DNA of 64,000 bases from Tetramitus jugosus (GCA_937625935.1 OW569355.1:248001-312000), one strand, 5' to 3'. Positions 9,418-17,857 are shown, counted from the first letter of the stretch. The notes: generated by a model from the letters alone, not told the origin. Numbers and translations are program-made.

Positions 9418-9824
9418 GTTGTTGTTTTGTGGTTGATGTGTTGTGTGATTGCTTTTGGTTTTTCGTGTTCGGCAAACTCTGTTTTTTCGTTGGTGTGCAG
9501 AGCTCTGCGGACGAGAGTGTGACCTAAGGTGGTTCCTTCATCCGCATCCCACACAACCCTTCAATCAATTGCGTGTTGCAATTCAAGAGTCCAGGTCAGT
9601 AATCACCTCTCGCTGCGAGAAAGGATAAAGCGAGTGAAAAGGAGAAATAACCATGAATTCCCACATCGGACAATTTCTACTTCAACCAAATCAACGAAGA
9701 TTGCTTTGTCGGACTGTTCTTCGTTCGCTCAATACAAAAATAAAAACCAAAAAGCCGACAAAAACTTCAGAAAACCGAAAACGACTCAGAACAACAAAAC
9801 CACAAACAACAACAACATAAAAAG
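9418..9824. other. Intergenic spacer between divergent genes
   Basis: This 407-bp spacer separates the membrane-protein gene (minus strand) from the CIR1-like gene (plus strand), so it holds two promoters. An open frame starting near 9529 runs into the CIR1 start in another phase, is rich in Lys/Asn/Thr and looks like A-rich leader sequence. No RNA gene or repeat was recognised. Confidence 0.5.
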
Positions 9825-11129
9825 ATGAGTGCTCTCGGTTTCCTCAACTTGAAATCCTTTCACCCTAGCAACAAGGCCAACCAACGTCGTCTCTGGATTG
9901 CTCAAGAACGTGAAAAGGATCGTTTGCGTCGAGAGGCAGAAGCAGCCAAAGAAGTGGCTCACGAACAAGAGTCACGTCTATTGGCTCAACAAGCAAAAAA
10001 CATTTCTGGTGATTCAATTGAATCAAAGAGTGAAATGCTTCGTAGAAAAGCAGGTCTCATGCTCACTGGTGGCACCAGCAGTGTTGCTCCCATTGATGTT
10101 GTTGTTTCTTCGTCGACAAGACCAAGTTGGAGTGATGTGAGATCGGTACCATCTCATTACAATTACACTGAACAAGAAACACATGTGATGAATGGTGCTG
10201 AAGACAATGGTGCGAGTGCTGGTCGAAAGAGAAAGCGCACAAGACGAAAAAAGAATGACAGCAGTACTACCGCTGGTAGTACAAAGACAGTGAGTGGAAT
10301 TGGTCCTTCATTGCTTCAACAATTGGAACAGCAACAACAACAGTCACTCTCCAGTGGTTCAGTTCAATCCGAAGCGAATTTGCATCAACTTCGATTCATG
10401 TACGATGCACCACCCGGTCTCAAGAATGCACTGGACAAGGAGAGAGAGCGCGAACACGAGCAAAAACAGAGAGAACAAGAAGAAGAAGAAGAGGAGAGAC
10501 GGAGACAGGAAAACGATAATAGAAATGAGGAAGATGACGAAAATGACGCGAATTCAAAAAGAATGGAAGCTCACAAAGAATATGTTCCAAAGCACCTCGT
10601 TCCCGACGCTGTCAAGTTTCCCATTCTTAAGAATGCACCTGTTCAGGGCACGTACGCTGATAATGTTAAGATTAAGCACAAACCATTTGGTATAGAGTTG
10701 CGTGATGTGAGGTGTACGCGGTGTGGTGGTTATGGTCACACCAATGTGGATCGTGAATGTCCAATGAGAGGACACGTACTCGATCAATCTGTATATTTGC
10801 GCCATGACCCAATCACTGTGACGAAATCTAGTTCTTCATCTTCACAGAATGATCGCACAGATAGGAATAGCGACTCAAACAAACAAAAGGAAGAGAAGAA
10901 ACTAGAGGAGGATGCTGAAGCATTGTTGAACAAAATGACCGACAAAGAGCAGAAGGCACTTCTTAAAAAGTATAAGGAGTTGAGGCGAGAGGAAAAGAGA
11001 GAACGAAAGAGACTGCGGCGAGAGGAAAGAGAACACAGACATAGAAGACACGATGACAGAGATTCTCCAAGACACAAGAGAAGAAGATATGACTCGCATT
11101 CATCATCATCCGATTATGATTCACATTAG
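9825..11129 (+). CDS. CIR1-like nuclear corepressor / splicing-associated protein
   Basis: 434 residues. The N-terminal CIR_N domain is visible at residues ~5-50 (GFLNLKSFHPSNKANQRRLW, then AQEREKDRLRREAEA). A zinc knuckle at 297-312 has C-x2-C-x4-H-x6-C spacing (CTRCGGYGHTNVDREC), the same form as in human CIR1. A basic cluster at 133-144 (GRKRKRTRRKK) is a likely nuclear signal, and the C-terminus is rich in Arg/Glu/Ser (residues 370-434), typical of splicing-associated proteins. In animals CIR1 bridges RBPJ to histone deacetylase and also associates with spliceosomal proteins; as Notch signalling is not expected in this organism, an RNA-processing role is more likely here (inference). Confidence 0.88.
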   Translation: MSALGFLNLKSFHPSNKANQRRLWIAQEREKDRLRREAEAAKEVAHEQESRLLAQQAKNISGDSIESKSEMLRRKAGLMLTGGTSSVAPIDVVVSSSTRPSWSDVRSVPSHYNYTEQETHVMNGAEDNGASAGRKRKRTRRKKNDSSTTAGSTKTVSGIGPSLLQQLEQQQQQSLSSGSVQSEANLHQLRFMYDAPPGLKNALDKEREREHEQKQREQEEEEEERRRQENDNRNEEDDENDANSKRMEAHKEYVPKHLVPDAVKFPILKNAPVQGTYADNVKIKHKPFGIELRDVRCTRCGGYGHTNVDRECPMRGHVLDQSVYLRHDPITVTKSSSSSSQNDRTDRNSDSNKQKEEKKLEEDAEALLNKMTDKEQKALLKKYKELRREEKRERKRLRREEREHRHRRHDDRDSPRHKRRRYDSHSSSSDYDSH

Positions 11130-11206
11130 TTACTCTCTGAATACAACATGTGGTGTGCTATGGCCGACATAAAAATCCAGCGATTGATCGGATTTGTACA
11201 AAATTT

Positions 11207-12139
11207 TTATTCTTGTTTTGGAGTTTCGGTAGTGGTAGCAGTGGCTGGCTTCTCTTCACCATTGGCAGCTGCATCATTCTTGTTCACTCTTGGCTTTCTT
11301 GGTCTGCGACCCTTGCCAGTACCCTTCTTCTTTCCGGCTTCCTGGCTCTCTCCAGTAGTGGCTGGAGAGGTTGGTGTAGCAGGGGAAGCAGTGGTAGTGG
11401 TAGCAGCTTCCGATGATGTCGTGTCATCAACCTGCTTTGGCTTCTTTGGGAATCTTCTCTTTGCTCTCTTCTTCTTCTTCTTTTCGCCAGATTCGACAGC
11501 AGCAGTAGTAGCTGGTGCTTGATCTGAAGATGTGGCAGAAGTAGATGCTGGGGCAGTTTCCTTCTTCTTCTCCTCAGCAGGAGCAGCAGCTTCAGTCTGT
11601 TGCTTTTGTTTTCTGGCAGCAGACTTCCTGTTTTGGGTAGCCTTCCTTTGTGCACTCGATCTCTTCTGCTTTGGTGCATTCTCTTGGATCGGTTGAACCT
11701 GATCAGCAGGGATTGGTGCCTGATATCCAACATGTTGGGTATCCAATGGCTTCTTGGAGAGTGTAATGTTCATGACAGACACGACTCTTGGTTGTGAAAT
11801 GCGTTCCAGTCCTTCAGTCTTTGGCTCAAATTCATCCACAATGGATGCACTCTGGATCTCATTGATTTGATGCAATCCAGCGACACGTCTCTTGATGACT
11901 TCTGCCAGAGAGACAGTCTTGTTGATCGTTTGACCCATACCCTTCAGAACAATCTGATCGTACACGGTTTGTTCCTTGATCTCTGCTTGTTCGTCTTGCT
12001 TCAACAAGCTAGGATCCAACAGGGCAACAGCGTATGAAATGTATGATCCGAATGATCCGACTTTGGTGATGCGAATTTCGTTTGGTTGAATGTCTTCTTG
12101 ATTCTTGGTCTTCCTAACTCTGGTGTAGTTCTCTGCCAT
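11207..12139 (-). CDS. Alba-domain RNA/DNA-binding protein
   Basis: 310 residues. The Alba fold spans about residues 17-125: NEIRITKVGSFGSYISYAVA, then IVLKGMGQTINKTVSLAEVI, then VVSVMNITLSKKPLDTQHVG. The KGMGQ[A/T]I...TV...AE.I pattern is characteristic of eukaryotic Alba proteins (Rpp20/Rpp25 and trypanosomatid/apicomplexan Alba). The C-terminal half is a Lys/Ala/Thr/Pro-rich disordered tail with several KKK/RRR clusters that probably bind nucleic acid non-specifically. Alba proteins act in translational control, RNase P/MRP or chromatin; which applies here cannot be told. The gene converges on the CIR1-like gene, with stops 77 bp apart. Confidence 0.9.
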   Translation of the reverse strand: MAENYTRVRKTKNQEDIQPNEIRITKVGSFGSYISYAVALLDPSLLKQDEQAEIKEQTVYDQIVLKGMGQTINKTVSLAEVIKRRVAGLHQINEIQSASIVDEFEPKTEGLERISQPRVVSVMNITLSKKPLDTQHVGYQAPIPADQVQPIQENAPKQKRSSAQRKATQNRKSAARKQKQQTEAAAPAEEKKKETAPASTSATSSDQAPATTAAVESGEKKKKKRAKRRFPKKPKQVDDTTSSEAATTTTASPATPTSPATTGESQEAGKKKGTGKGRRPRKPRVNKNDAAANGEEKPATATTTETPKQE

Positions 12140-12576
12140 GTTTGCTAATGAATGATATGATGATAATGATAATAAACGAGTGGAGTGTTGTGGGTCGGGT
12201 AAAAATGTTGTACAAAGGATGTGTGGAAAGTTTTGTGTTTTTGCGTATGTACACGTGTGTTTTTGGTGGTTGGATTGTGCGTTTTTATTGTTGTGCTTTC
12301 AGACGTGGGAAGTTTTGGCAGCGATTCACCATCGGCGGAGCGGAATTTCATTTTTTGTAATATGTTGGTTGACAACTCTTTACGATTCACACTAGCACTT
12401 TTAAGACTTAGAGTGGGATGAAGGATGGTCTTCATAGCTCATTTATTATCATACAACATGTTTGAAGGCGAGTTAACAGAGAAAGAACTCGTGGTTTTTT
12501 CTTCAGAGGCCGATCGTTACTCCATCTACGATTTTGCCGCCTGCTCCGCGGTTGGTAGAGAGACGGAACGAAATAC
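12140..12576. other. Intergenic spacer
   Basis: This 437-bp stretch lies between the divergent Alba gene and the first EF-hand gene. It contains a GT-rich segment (12180-12290) and several overlapping short open frames in different phases, none convincing. No RNA gene or repeat was recognised. Confidence 0.5.
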
Positions 12577-13669
12577 ATGATCCGAGCTCACATCTCTATT
12601 GTTACACCATCTGAAGAGAGAGAGAATTCTTCAGCTTCTCTCAATGATTTCTCTCAGGAAGAGGCTTTGATGGAGTTGAAGGAACTCTTTGAGCTGTTTG
12701 ATGCCGACAAGGACGGTTTTATAAGTTTTTTGGACTTGAAGAATACCTTGATATCTCTATGTGAATACGAGTCAGATCATGGCGTGGAAGAAATGATGCG
12801 AAAAATGTTGATAGGTGATCTTCCTAGAACTAACTCCTTTTCGGTCAGTCGAGAAGAACTGAGAAACACTTCTGTTGAGACGAAAGATCCCTCGGTCATA
12901 CCGAACGCTGATATTAGAAGCCAAATAATAGATTTTGAGAAGTTTGCTCAAACTTTTTTATTCTATCATATCAATGAAGAATCAGTGGAAGAGGACAATG
13001 AAGTATTAGCCGGTTTGACACAGTCCCCAACTTCTGCCTCTATGTCAACCCAACAATTCTCTTCCCCTAATAGAGTGTTTGTACCAGTATCAAACACCAC
13101 CCTTTCTCCTTCTATGATGAGACGAAGAAGCGATATCAATGAGAAAAGAGACAAAATGGCAGCGAGTTTGGCAAGAAGACACAGACACGAGAGCTTATCC
13201 AAAGCGTATGAATTGGCAGAGTTAATTCAAGATAAAGTTCCTACTATAACAAGCGGCGAAGAGGATGAAGATGATGATTCGGTTCAAGATGAACAATTTG
13301 TAGAGCAGATAACGTTAAACGAATTCGAAAATAGACAAGTTTTTCGAGTTCTAGATATTGATGGAAATGGCTCGATAACCATAGGAGAGCTGAAGGGTAT
13401 GATCTTAGTCCATGTGTTTCGATAATAGATGAACTAACTTTTTATCAGACTTAATATTGAGGTATTGTTCGAGTGACATATCAGACGAACTTGATGAAGA
13501 TCGATTAATCGATATGCTAAGTGTGGTCGATATTAACTCAGACGGACAAGTTCAGTACGAAGAGTTCTTACGGCTAATAGAGTTGTTCGAGAAAAATAAG
13601 CGAGAGAATAGAATGAAGATACTTGATATCAAAGTTGTGGTTTCAGAGGTCACTGAAACTACAGAATAA
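12577..13669 (+). CDS. EF-hand calcium-binding protein (two exons)
   Basis: Exons 12577-13396 and 13449-13669, joined over a 52-nt intron (GTATGATC ... GAACTAACTTTTTATCAG) give 346 residues. The join turns GELK + DLILRYC into a continuous EF-hand and restores the last hand. EF-hands seen: residues ~45-57 (DADKDGFISFLD), ~262-274 (DIDGNGSITIGE) and a final one (DINSDGQVQYEE). Between the first and the last pair is a ~150-residue insert rich in Ser/Asp/Glu without family match. The architecture is calmodulin/centrin/calcineurin-B-like with a long linker, suggesting a calcium sensor; the target is unknown. The start is the first ATG and the upstream sequence has stops. Confidence 0.85.
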
Positions 13670-13726
13670 AAGTTCTGATTACACCCGCCAAAATGGTACC
13701 TACAACAAACAATCAAAGCGATATCA

Positions 13727-14623
13727 ATGAGAAAATCGTCAACCAACACTTCAGCCTCTAGAAAACGGAGTGAAAGTCTTCCAGCTGAGCTCTCATCAAC
13801 ACAAATCCCCTCCTACAAACAGCACACTCCAATCAAGAGTTCCAACATAGTGGTAGCTGGATCTGGGAACCGTAACATAAGCGAACTTGCGAAACAATTG
13901 AAAGCCAATGAAAAGTTGAAGAATTCTATGGCTCATAAGAGTCCTCAGATATCGAATATTCCCTCAAATAGTCAACCAAAGAAGAAAGTGAACTTTCCTT
14001 ATCCAAAGTTCAGTCGGAGTGAGTACCAACAGCAAGCAATGAGAGACAATTTTGGTGGAAATGAAGAAGGTGAGATGGGGAAAGGGAACGGATCACTTCA
14101 AATATCGAGACATGACATTGAAGTTGCCTTCCAATTCTTTGATGTTAACAAACGAAATAAGTTGACGGCGAAGGACTTACGAAATAGGTTAAAGGTATTC
14201 TATCCGCACTTGTCAAACAATGAATACAAATTCCTCATTAGTGATGATAACTTTACGATCGATAAATTGGAAGAGATATTGTCGTGTGATGTAAGTACGA
14301 ACTTTGATCCTTACAAGGAAGCATTCAAAGTGTTTGATCCGCAAGAAACTGGATTCATCGACATTGAAACATTATCAACCATAATGAGTCAACTTGGATA
14401 CGGTACTATATCGAGTGAAGATCAACGAGTGCTCATCAGTACGGCAGATGTGGATGGAGATGGAAGGGTTTCACTCGAAGATTTCAAAAACATGTTAAAC
14501 CCTAGTATTGCAAAGGAGAGAAAGGAAACAGTGTTGACGCAGGAGTTGAGAGCAGGATCAAGTGACACACTATCATCAGACAAACTACAGGACAAACCAC
14601 AGAACCAGTCATCTAATACTTGA
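13727..14623 (+). CDS. Calmodulin-like EF-hand protein with long N-terminal extension
   Basis: 298 residues, starting 57 bp after the previous EF-hand gene on the same strand. Residues 1-110 are Ser/Lys/Asn-rich and disordered. Residues ~125-265 are calmodulin-like: a first pair that has lost most calcium ligands (FFDVNKRNKLTAKDL; DDNFTIDKLEEI) and a second pair of which one hand is degenerate (DPQETGFIDIET) and the last is canonical (DVDGDGRVSLEDF). So probably only one loop binds calcium well. An out-of-frame ATG upstream (13693) would give a 22-residue peptide ending just inside the gene and might be a uORF. The neighbour at 12577 encodes another EF-hand protein, possibly an old tandem duplication or functional pairing. 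Confidence 0.85.
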   Translation: MRKSSTNTSASRKRSESLPAELSSTQIPSYKQHTPIKSSNIVVAGSGNRNISELAKQLKANEKLKNSMAHKSPQISNIPSNSQPKKKVNFPYPKFSRSEYQQQAMRDNFGGNEEGEMGKGNGSLQISRHDIEVAFQFFDVNKRNKLTAKDLRNRLKVFYPHLSNNEYKFLISDDNFTIDKLEEILSCDVSTNFDPYKEAFKVFDPQETGFIDIETLSTIMSQLGYGTISSEDQRVLISTADVDGDGRVSLEDFKNMLNPSIAKERKETVLTQELRAGSSDTLSSDKLQDKPQNQSSNT

Positions 14624-14714
14624 CTGCAAGAATGCTCAGTCCAACTGAGATACACCGTCATGTGACCAATAGAGATAAAAAACGTGAATACTTTGTCATT
14701 ATTACTACTATTTA

Positions 14715-15392
14715 CTATTTCTTCTTGAACAACTCGCGACAATTCTTAAAGTCTGGTATGCCGCACAAGAACCACAGAACAACCAACAAAATGGCCACAA
14801 TAATAAACACCAATATCAGTATTAGCTTAATATTCTTCCACCACATGGCATTCTTCAATTTTTTGCTCTTGTATCGATAATTGTGAGCCGATTCTGATAA
14901 GTCCTCTGTTCTGTCCACCAACAAATCAATCTTCTCACCTCTGTCCAACACTTTTTCAATATTGTCAATCATGACGTCTTTGACTTCTTGAATTTGACCT
15001 CTGACCTTGTGAAGCTTATCCGACTCTGCAGAGTTTGAAAAATGCTCCATCTGAGTTCTCATCACCCTGGAAAAATCACTGTTCAGACTGAGTGAAGTTG
15101 CACTCTTTGCACGTTCTCCATAACTGCTTGAAAATCGATTTTTAATGTCTTCGAGGAACAAGAAGGGAATTCGGTTGCCAAACTCTTGATCACTCATGCA
15201 AAAGTAGGTGAATCCCTTGTCTACCATGATGTGAAACACATATGTGTCATATTGATAGGATACTTTGGTGTTGGTTTTTGATGGGAGTCGTTCCAAAATT
15301 TGTCTCGAAATTTTTTGAAAATTTCCCTTGTTTTCAGTGTATTCGACAAGCACGGTTTCACCCCTAGCAATGAGTGAATAAATGATGGCCAT
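14715..15392 (-). CDS. VAMP7: VAMP7-type longin R-SNARE
   Basis: 225 residues with complete VAMP7 architecture. The N-terminal longin domain (residues 1-~115) starts MAIIYSLIARGETVLVEYTE and contains the typical FTYFCMSDQEFGNRIPFLFL block. The SNARE motif at ~128-188 has the zero-layer Arg (VLDRGEKIDLLVDRT), and a C-terminal membrane anchor at ~192-215 (IKLILILVFIIVAILLVVLW) is followed by a short luminal tail. VAMP7 proteins drive fusion with lysosomes, endosomes and the plasma membrane. It converges with the EF-hand gene (14623) with about 90 bp between stops. The symbol indicates family, not proven orthology among several R-SNAREs of this type. Confidence 0.93.
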   Translation of the reverse strand: MAIIYSLIARGETVLVEYTENKGNFQKISRQILERLPSKTNTKVSYQYDTYVFHIMVDKGFTYFCMSDQEFGNRIPFLFLEDIKNRFSSSYGERAKSATSLSLNSDFSRVMRTQMEHFSNSAESDKLHKVRGQIQEVKDVMIDNIEKVLDRGEKIDLLVDRTEDLSESAHNYRYKSKKLKNAMWWKNIKLILILVFIIVAILLVVLWFLCGIPDFKNCRELFKKK

Positions 15393-16013
15393 TTTTTTTG
15401 ATCTCAGGTGGTGTTATTCGCTTTGCTTTTTTTTTTGTTCTTGGATTGATTTTGGTTTTCTGTTGGATCGAGTTGAATTCGGGACTGGATGAATTTGGGG
15501 AGCGGGGCAAGTCCTTTTTTTATCTCCGCTCACCATCCAATACAACTGGCGACTTTGTTTACTGTGCAGTTTCTATTCTCCTTCATCATTTTTGTCTACT
15601 CACCAGTCAACTCTGGTATCAGTCCATATCAGACGCAAACGTGACGATAGAACCGCACTGTACCACTTGAGCCAACGTCTGGACAAGTACAGTTCCCATC
15701 TCACTGTCCAGCAAGCATCTATCTGTTGCTTGAGGGGACTGTGTGATGATCCATATTTCCCAGCTCTGTGATTTCAACAATTGCTTCTGCTTTAACTCCC
15801 ATCACCCATTCTTTGTTTAAAAAGGTCTATTTGAATCATTCCCTAACTGACCAACCAAAGATCTCCCAAGGTTGTATCCATGGTCATCCTCCTAATGAAC
15901 AAAAATGTTGACCAAATAGTAAAATGCCATCAAGTGAACGGCACACAACAATAAATGACTGGAGAAAAAACCAAATGAATCTCGAACAAGCGATGTTGTA
16001 TTAGACATGTGTG
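15393..16013. other. Gene-poor spacer with possible structured RNA
   Basis: 620 bp without a convincing ORF. It contains two adjacent perfect stems: CTGGACA (15679-15685) with TGTCCAG (15705-15711), and CAAGCA (15712-15717) with TGCTTG (15727-15732). About 20 bases further is a TGATGA box. This could be a small structured RNA, but no known family was recognised. The left part is the promoter region of the VAMP7 gene. Confidence 0.4.
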
Positions 16014-16397
16014 CTAATGAAATATTGAAGTTAATGCATAAATGAAGGCACGCAATGTTGCAATCAATGCATTCAAAATGGTCTCTAAAAGTGTCTGTGC
16101 CACAAATTCCCATAAGAAATCAACAAATCCATGTGTTTGCTTCTCTTCTCTCGATTCTTTCTGTTTCATTTTTTGTTGTTCCATACGCTTCTTCTTTTCT
16201 GTGAGATTGTGTTCCCATTGTGTTGCTCTGGCGATCGCTTTCTCTACACGAGGTCTTCTCTTTTTTTGAGCTGGGGATTCATCCTGTTGTTCTTGGTGGA
16301 ATTGTCGAGTATGGAATTGCCTGGTGCCCACTATCACGGCAGCATGCTGCAGTCTCCATGCCATAAGAGGACGCAATGTCCTTCCAGAAACCATCAT
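16014..16397 (-). CDS. Small probable mitochondrial protein
   Basis: 127 residues from the ATG at 16397. The frame extends upstream to 16616, but that part (73 codons) overlaps the degenerate repeat segment shared with 17306-17432, so the internal start is preferred. Residues 1-30 (MMVSGRTLRPLMAWRLQHAA then VIVGTRQFHTRQFHQ) look like a mitochondrial presequence: basic, hydroxylated, amphipathic. The middle is a highly charged helix (KKKRMEQQKMKQKESREEK) and the C-terminus a hydrophobic helix (FLWEFVAQTLLETILNALIA). No family recognised. Its reality rests on this presequence-like pattern and on the lack of an alternative. Confidence 0.45.
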   Translation of the reverse strand: MMVSGRTLRPLMAWRLQHAAVIVGTRQFHTRQFHQEQQDESPAQKKRRPRVEKAIARATQWEHNLTEKKKRMEQQKMKQKESREEKQTHGFVDFLWEFVAQTLLETILNALIATLRAFIYALTSIFH

Positions 16398-16470
16398 CTT
16401 TGTTGCTTGAATTTTTTTGCTGCTTGATGTTCCAAGGAACACTCTGTTGGTTACTTTAGAAGCCAAATTC

Positions 16471-16616
16471 AACATTTCGTGGTTGTATCTTTCCACTTTC
16501 GTACAACGCATCCTCGAACCATTTAGCGACCTTGACAAAATCTCCTTCAGCCGTAACAAACAGAATTTTTTCCCTACAACAATGTGTGCTTGCTGCGCAA
16601 GCACACGATTGCTCAT
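16471..16616 (-). pseudogene. Degenerate fragment of a local repeat family (copy 1)
   Basis: 16473-16567 is similar to 17306-17432 in the same orientation: shared CATTTCGTGGTTGTATCTTT, CATCCTCGAACCAT and CAAACAGAA blocks. On the minus strand one frame reads KWFEDALYESGKIQPRN, matching WFEDVLYVSGKIQPRN of the other copy; it then reaches a stop, and the frame at its start differs, so it is frameshifted. A hairpin with stem GTGTGCTTG/CAAGCACAC (about 16582-16606) lies at its beginning on the minus strand. Confidence 0.6.
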
Positions 16617-16733
16617 TTATTGACTTGTTTTGTGAGTAACGACCCGTAGGGTGTGGAGACTACTCCTGAGCTAGTGAGGTAGAAGAACAGAGGGCTGTTC
16701 CAACACCACTACCACTACTGCCTGTTGTACCGC

Positions 16734-16910
16734 TCAGTGCTGAGAATCTGCATTTGCATCACCCATAACCACGAAAGCAGTGTTACGCTTCATGAGCACA
16801 CTGCTCTCAGGTCCCAGTAGCTTCTTGATGTCGTCCACTGACATGTTCTTCATGTCATGGACGACCACTTTTCTTGTGCAATCAACTCTGTTTTTTTTTA
16901 ATACAACCAT
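16734..16910 (-). CDS. 58-residue ORF within the repeat cluster
   Basis: ATG at 16910-16908, TGA at 16736-16734. The product begins MVVLKKNRVDCTRKVVVHDM, continues with KNMSVDDIKKLLGPESSVLM and ends GDANADSQH. The AATAAA...AACCGAAATGGTTGTATT...AAAAAAAAA context at its start is shared with the other copies (near 17020 and 16580), so it belongs to the same family. The xVxDM..MSVDDIKKLL pattern resembles a ubiquitin-like edge strand plus helix, which I note only as a possibility (Crinkler-type headers have a similar look). It may be a fragment, an exon or a genuine small protein. Confidence 0.35.
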   Translation of the reverse strand: MVVLKKNRVDCTRKVVVHDMKNMSVDDIKKLLGPESSVLMKRNTAFVVMGDANADSQH

Positions 16911-16984
16911 TTCGGTTGCTCACTTTATTGTCTTTTGTTTTCTTCGGCCATCGCTCGAAAAGCGATGACCCTAGGTCACCTGAT

Positions 16985-17060
16985 TAATTCTCAATTGCAC
17001 AAACAGAAATTTTTTTCCATACAACAGTTGTTGCCACTTTATTCTATTCACTACTGTGAG
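16985..17060 (-). repeat. Short copy of the local repeat start
   Basis: Plus-strand GCACAAACAGAAATTTTTTT, then CCATACAACAGTTGTTGCCACTTTATT, matches the corresponding borders of copies at ~16555-16620, ~16880-16928 and ~17419-17435. On the minus strand each reads AATAAA, a small hairpin with CAAC/GTTG arms, an A-rich run and then a TTCTGTTTGT-type block. Here the following frame is stopped after a few codons. Confidence 0.55.
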
Positions 17061-17081
17061 TCATGATTCCGCTCGGCACCG

Positions 17082-17432
17082 TTAAGTGACGAGCAGTGTT
17101 TCACTCCTCTGCGCGACAGAGTTAATAAATATCTTGTATAGTGCCTTGATGCACGACCTCTTGATTGAGTCAATGACTCTCCTTATCTTTTTCTCTGCTT
17201 CACTTCTCTTCTTACCAGAGAGCTTCATTTCGTCCAGGAGTTCTTCCTTGAAATCTCCTTCATTTCCCATCAGTCCCTCCAGCGTACCTTCAGGTGTTCG
17301 CTTAGCATTTCGTGGTTGTATCTTTCCACTCACATACAAAACATCCTCGAACCATATAGGGGCCTTGACAGAGTCTGGCAGACTCAACTTGTCCAGTTTC
17401 ACCTTCAGCTCTTCAACCACGCACAAACAGAA
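17082..17432 (-). pseudogene. Longest copy of the local repeat ORF, without start codon
   Basis: Open frame of ~115 codons that begins just after an in-frame TAG and has no ATG in the homologous part (the first candidate codon is TTG). It reads FCLCVVEELKVKLDKLSLPD, then SVKAPIWFEDVLYVSGKIQP, then a charged region (EGLMGNEGDFKEELLDEMKL; KKRSEAEKKIRRVIDSIKRS). It shares the WFEDxLYxSGKIQPRN motif with the frameshifted copy at 16471-16616. It may be an exon of an unresolved gene or a truncated copy of a dispersed family. It ends ~25 bp before the 5S rRNA gene. I do not recognise the family. Confidence 0.4.
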
Positions 17433-17456
17433 ATTGTTCTATTGTCCCTCATTGAT

Positions 17457-17575
17457 GTCTACGTTCATACAATGGTGGAACCACCTCTTCCCATTTCGAA
17501 TAGAGAAGTTAAGCGCCATCTGGCTGAGTTAGTATTGAGATAGGAGACTACTTGAGAACCCTCAGTAATGTAGGC
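17457..17575 (+). rRNA. 5S ribosomal RNA
   Basis: 119 nt. The ends pair as helix I: GTCTACGTT (17457-17465) with AATGTAGGC (17567-17575), including G-U pairs. Loop and box elements match 5S rRNA: GAACCACCTCTTCCCATTTC, the box A-like AGAAGTTAAGCGCC, and the box C-like GAGTTAGTATTGAGATAGGA followed by GACTACTTGAGAACC. A run of T follows directly (TTTT at 17576-17579), the pol III terminator. The internal promoter elements appear intact, so the gene is probably functional. Position 10 bp downstream of repeat fragments is notable. No second complete copy is in the window. Confidence 0.93.
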
Positions 17576-17704
17576 TTTTAACATTTCTTGAACAACTTTC
17601 AATCAAATTCAATAATAGTCACCAATTACGGACAGTGTGTTTCGTCACTTACTTAAACAGGCATCCACATACTCTTTATGATTGCTTTGACAGAATTTAG
17701 AGCT

Positions 17705-17857
17705 CTACCTTTTGGTTATTCTTCTTCTTTTTCTTCGTCTAGTCGAGCCATAGTTTCCATCATCGTTATCTTCTTCATTACTATCATCAGATCTCTCTTC
17801 GGTCTTTTTCGTCTTTGTCGGCTTTCTCTTCTTTTCTGGTTTCTTTCCATCTCTCAT
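17705..17857 (-). CDS. 50-residue basic ORF overlapping the preceding stop (ATGA)
   Basis: ATG at 17857-17855 overlaps the TGA of the ankyrin gene (17856-17854) as ATGA. The product begins MRDGKKPEKKRKPTKTKKTE and includes an acidic patch (DDSNEEDNDDG) and a terminal STRRRKRRRITKR before the stop. It has the composition of a nuclear localisation tail. It might be translated by frameshifting or re-initiation, be the correct C-terminus if the sequence carries an indel, or be chance. The strong coding look (Lys/Arg/Glu codons, no stops) favours a relationship with the upstream gene. Confidence 0.35.
   Translation of the reverse strand: MRDGKKPEKKRKPTKTKKTEERSDDSNEEDNDDGNYGSTRRRKRRRITKR

Noticed and set aside
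16734-17432. Crinkler-type effector assignment for the repeat ORFs
   Set aside because: Only vague resemblance of VDDIKKLL to the ubiquitin-like header; no LFLAK or DWL motif is seen, so no family is assigned.
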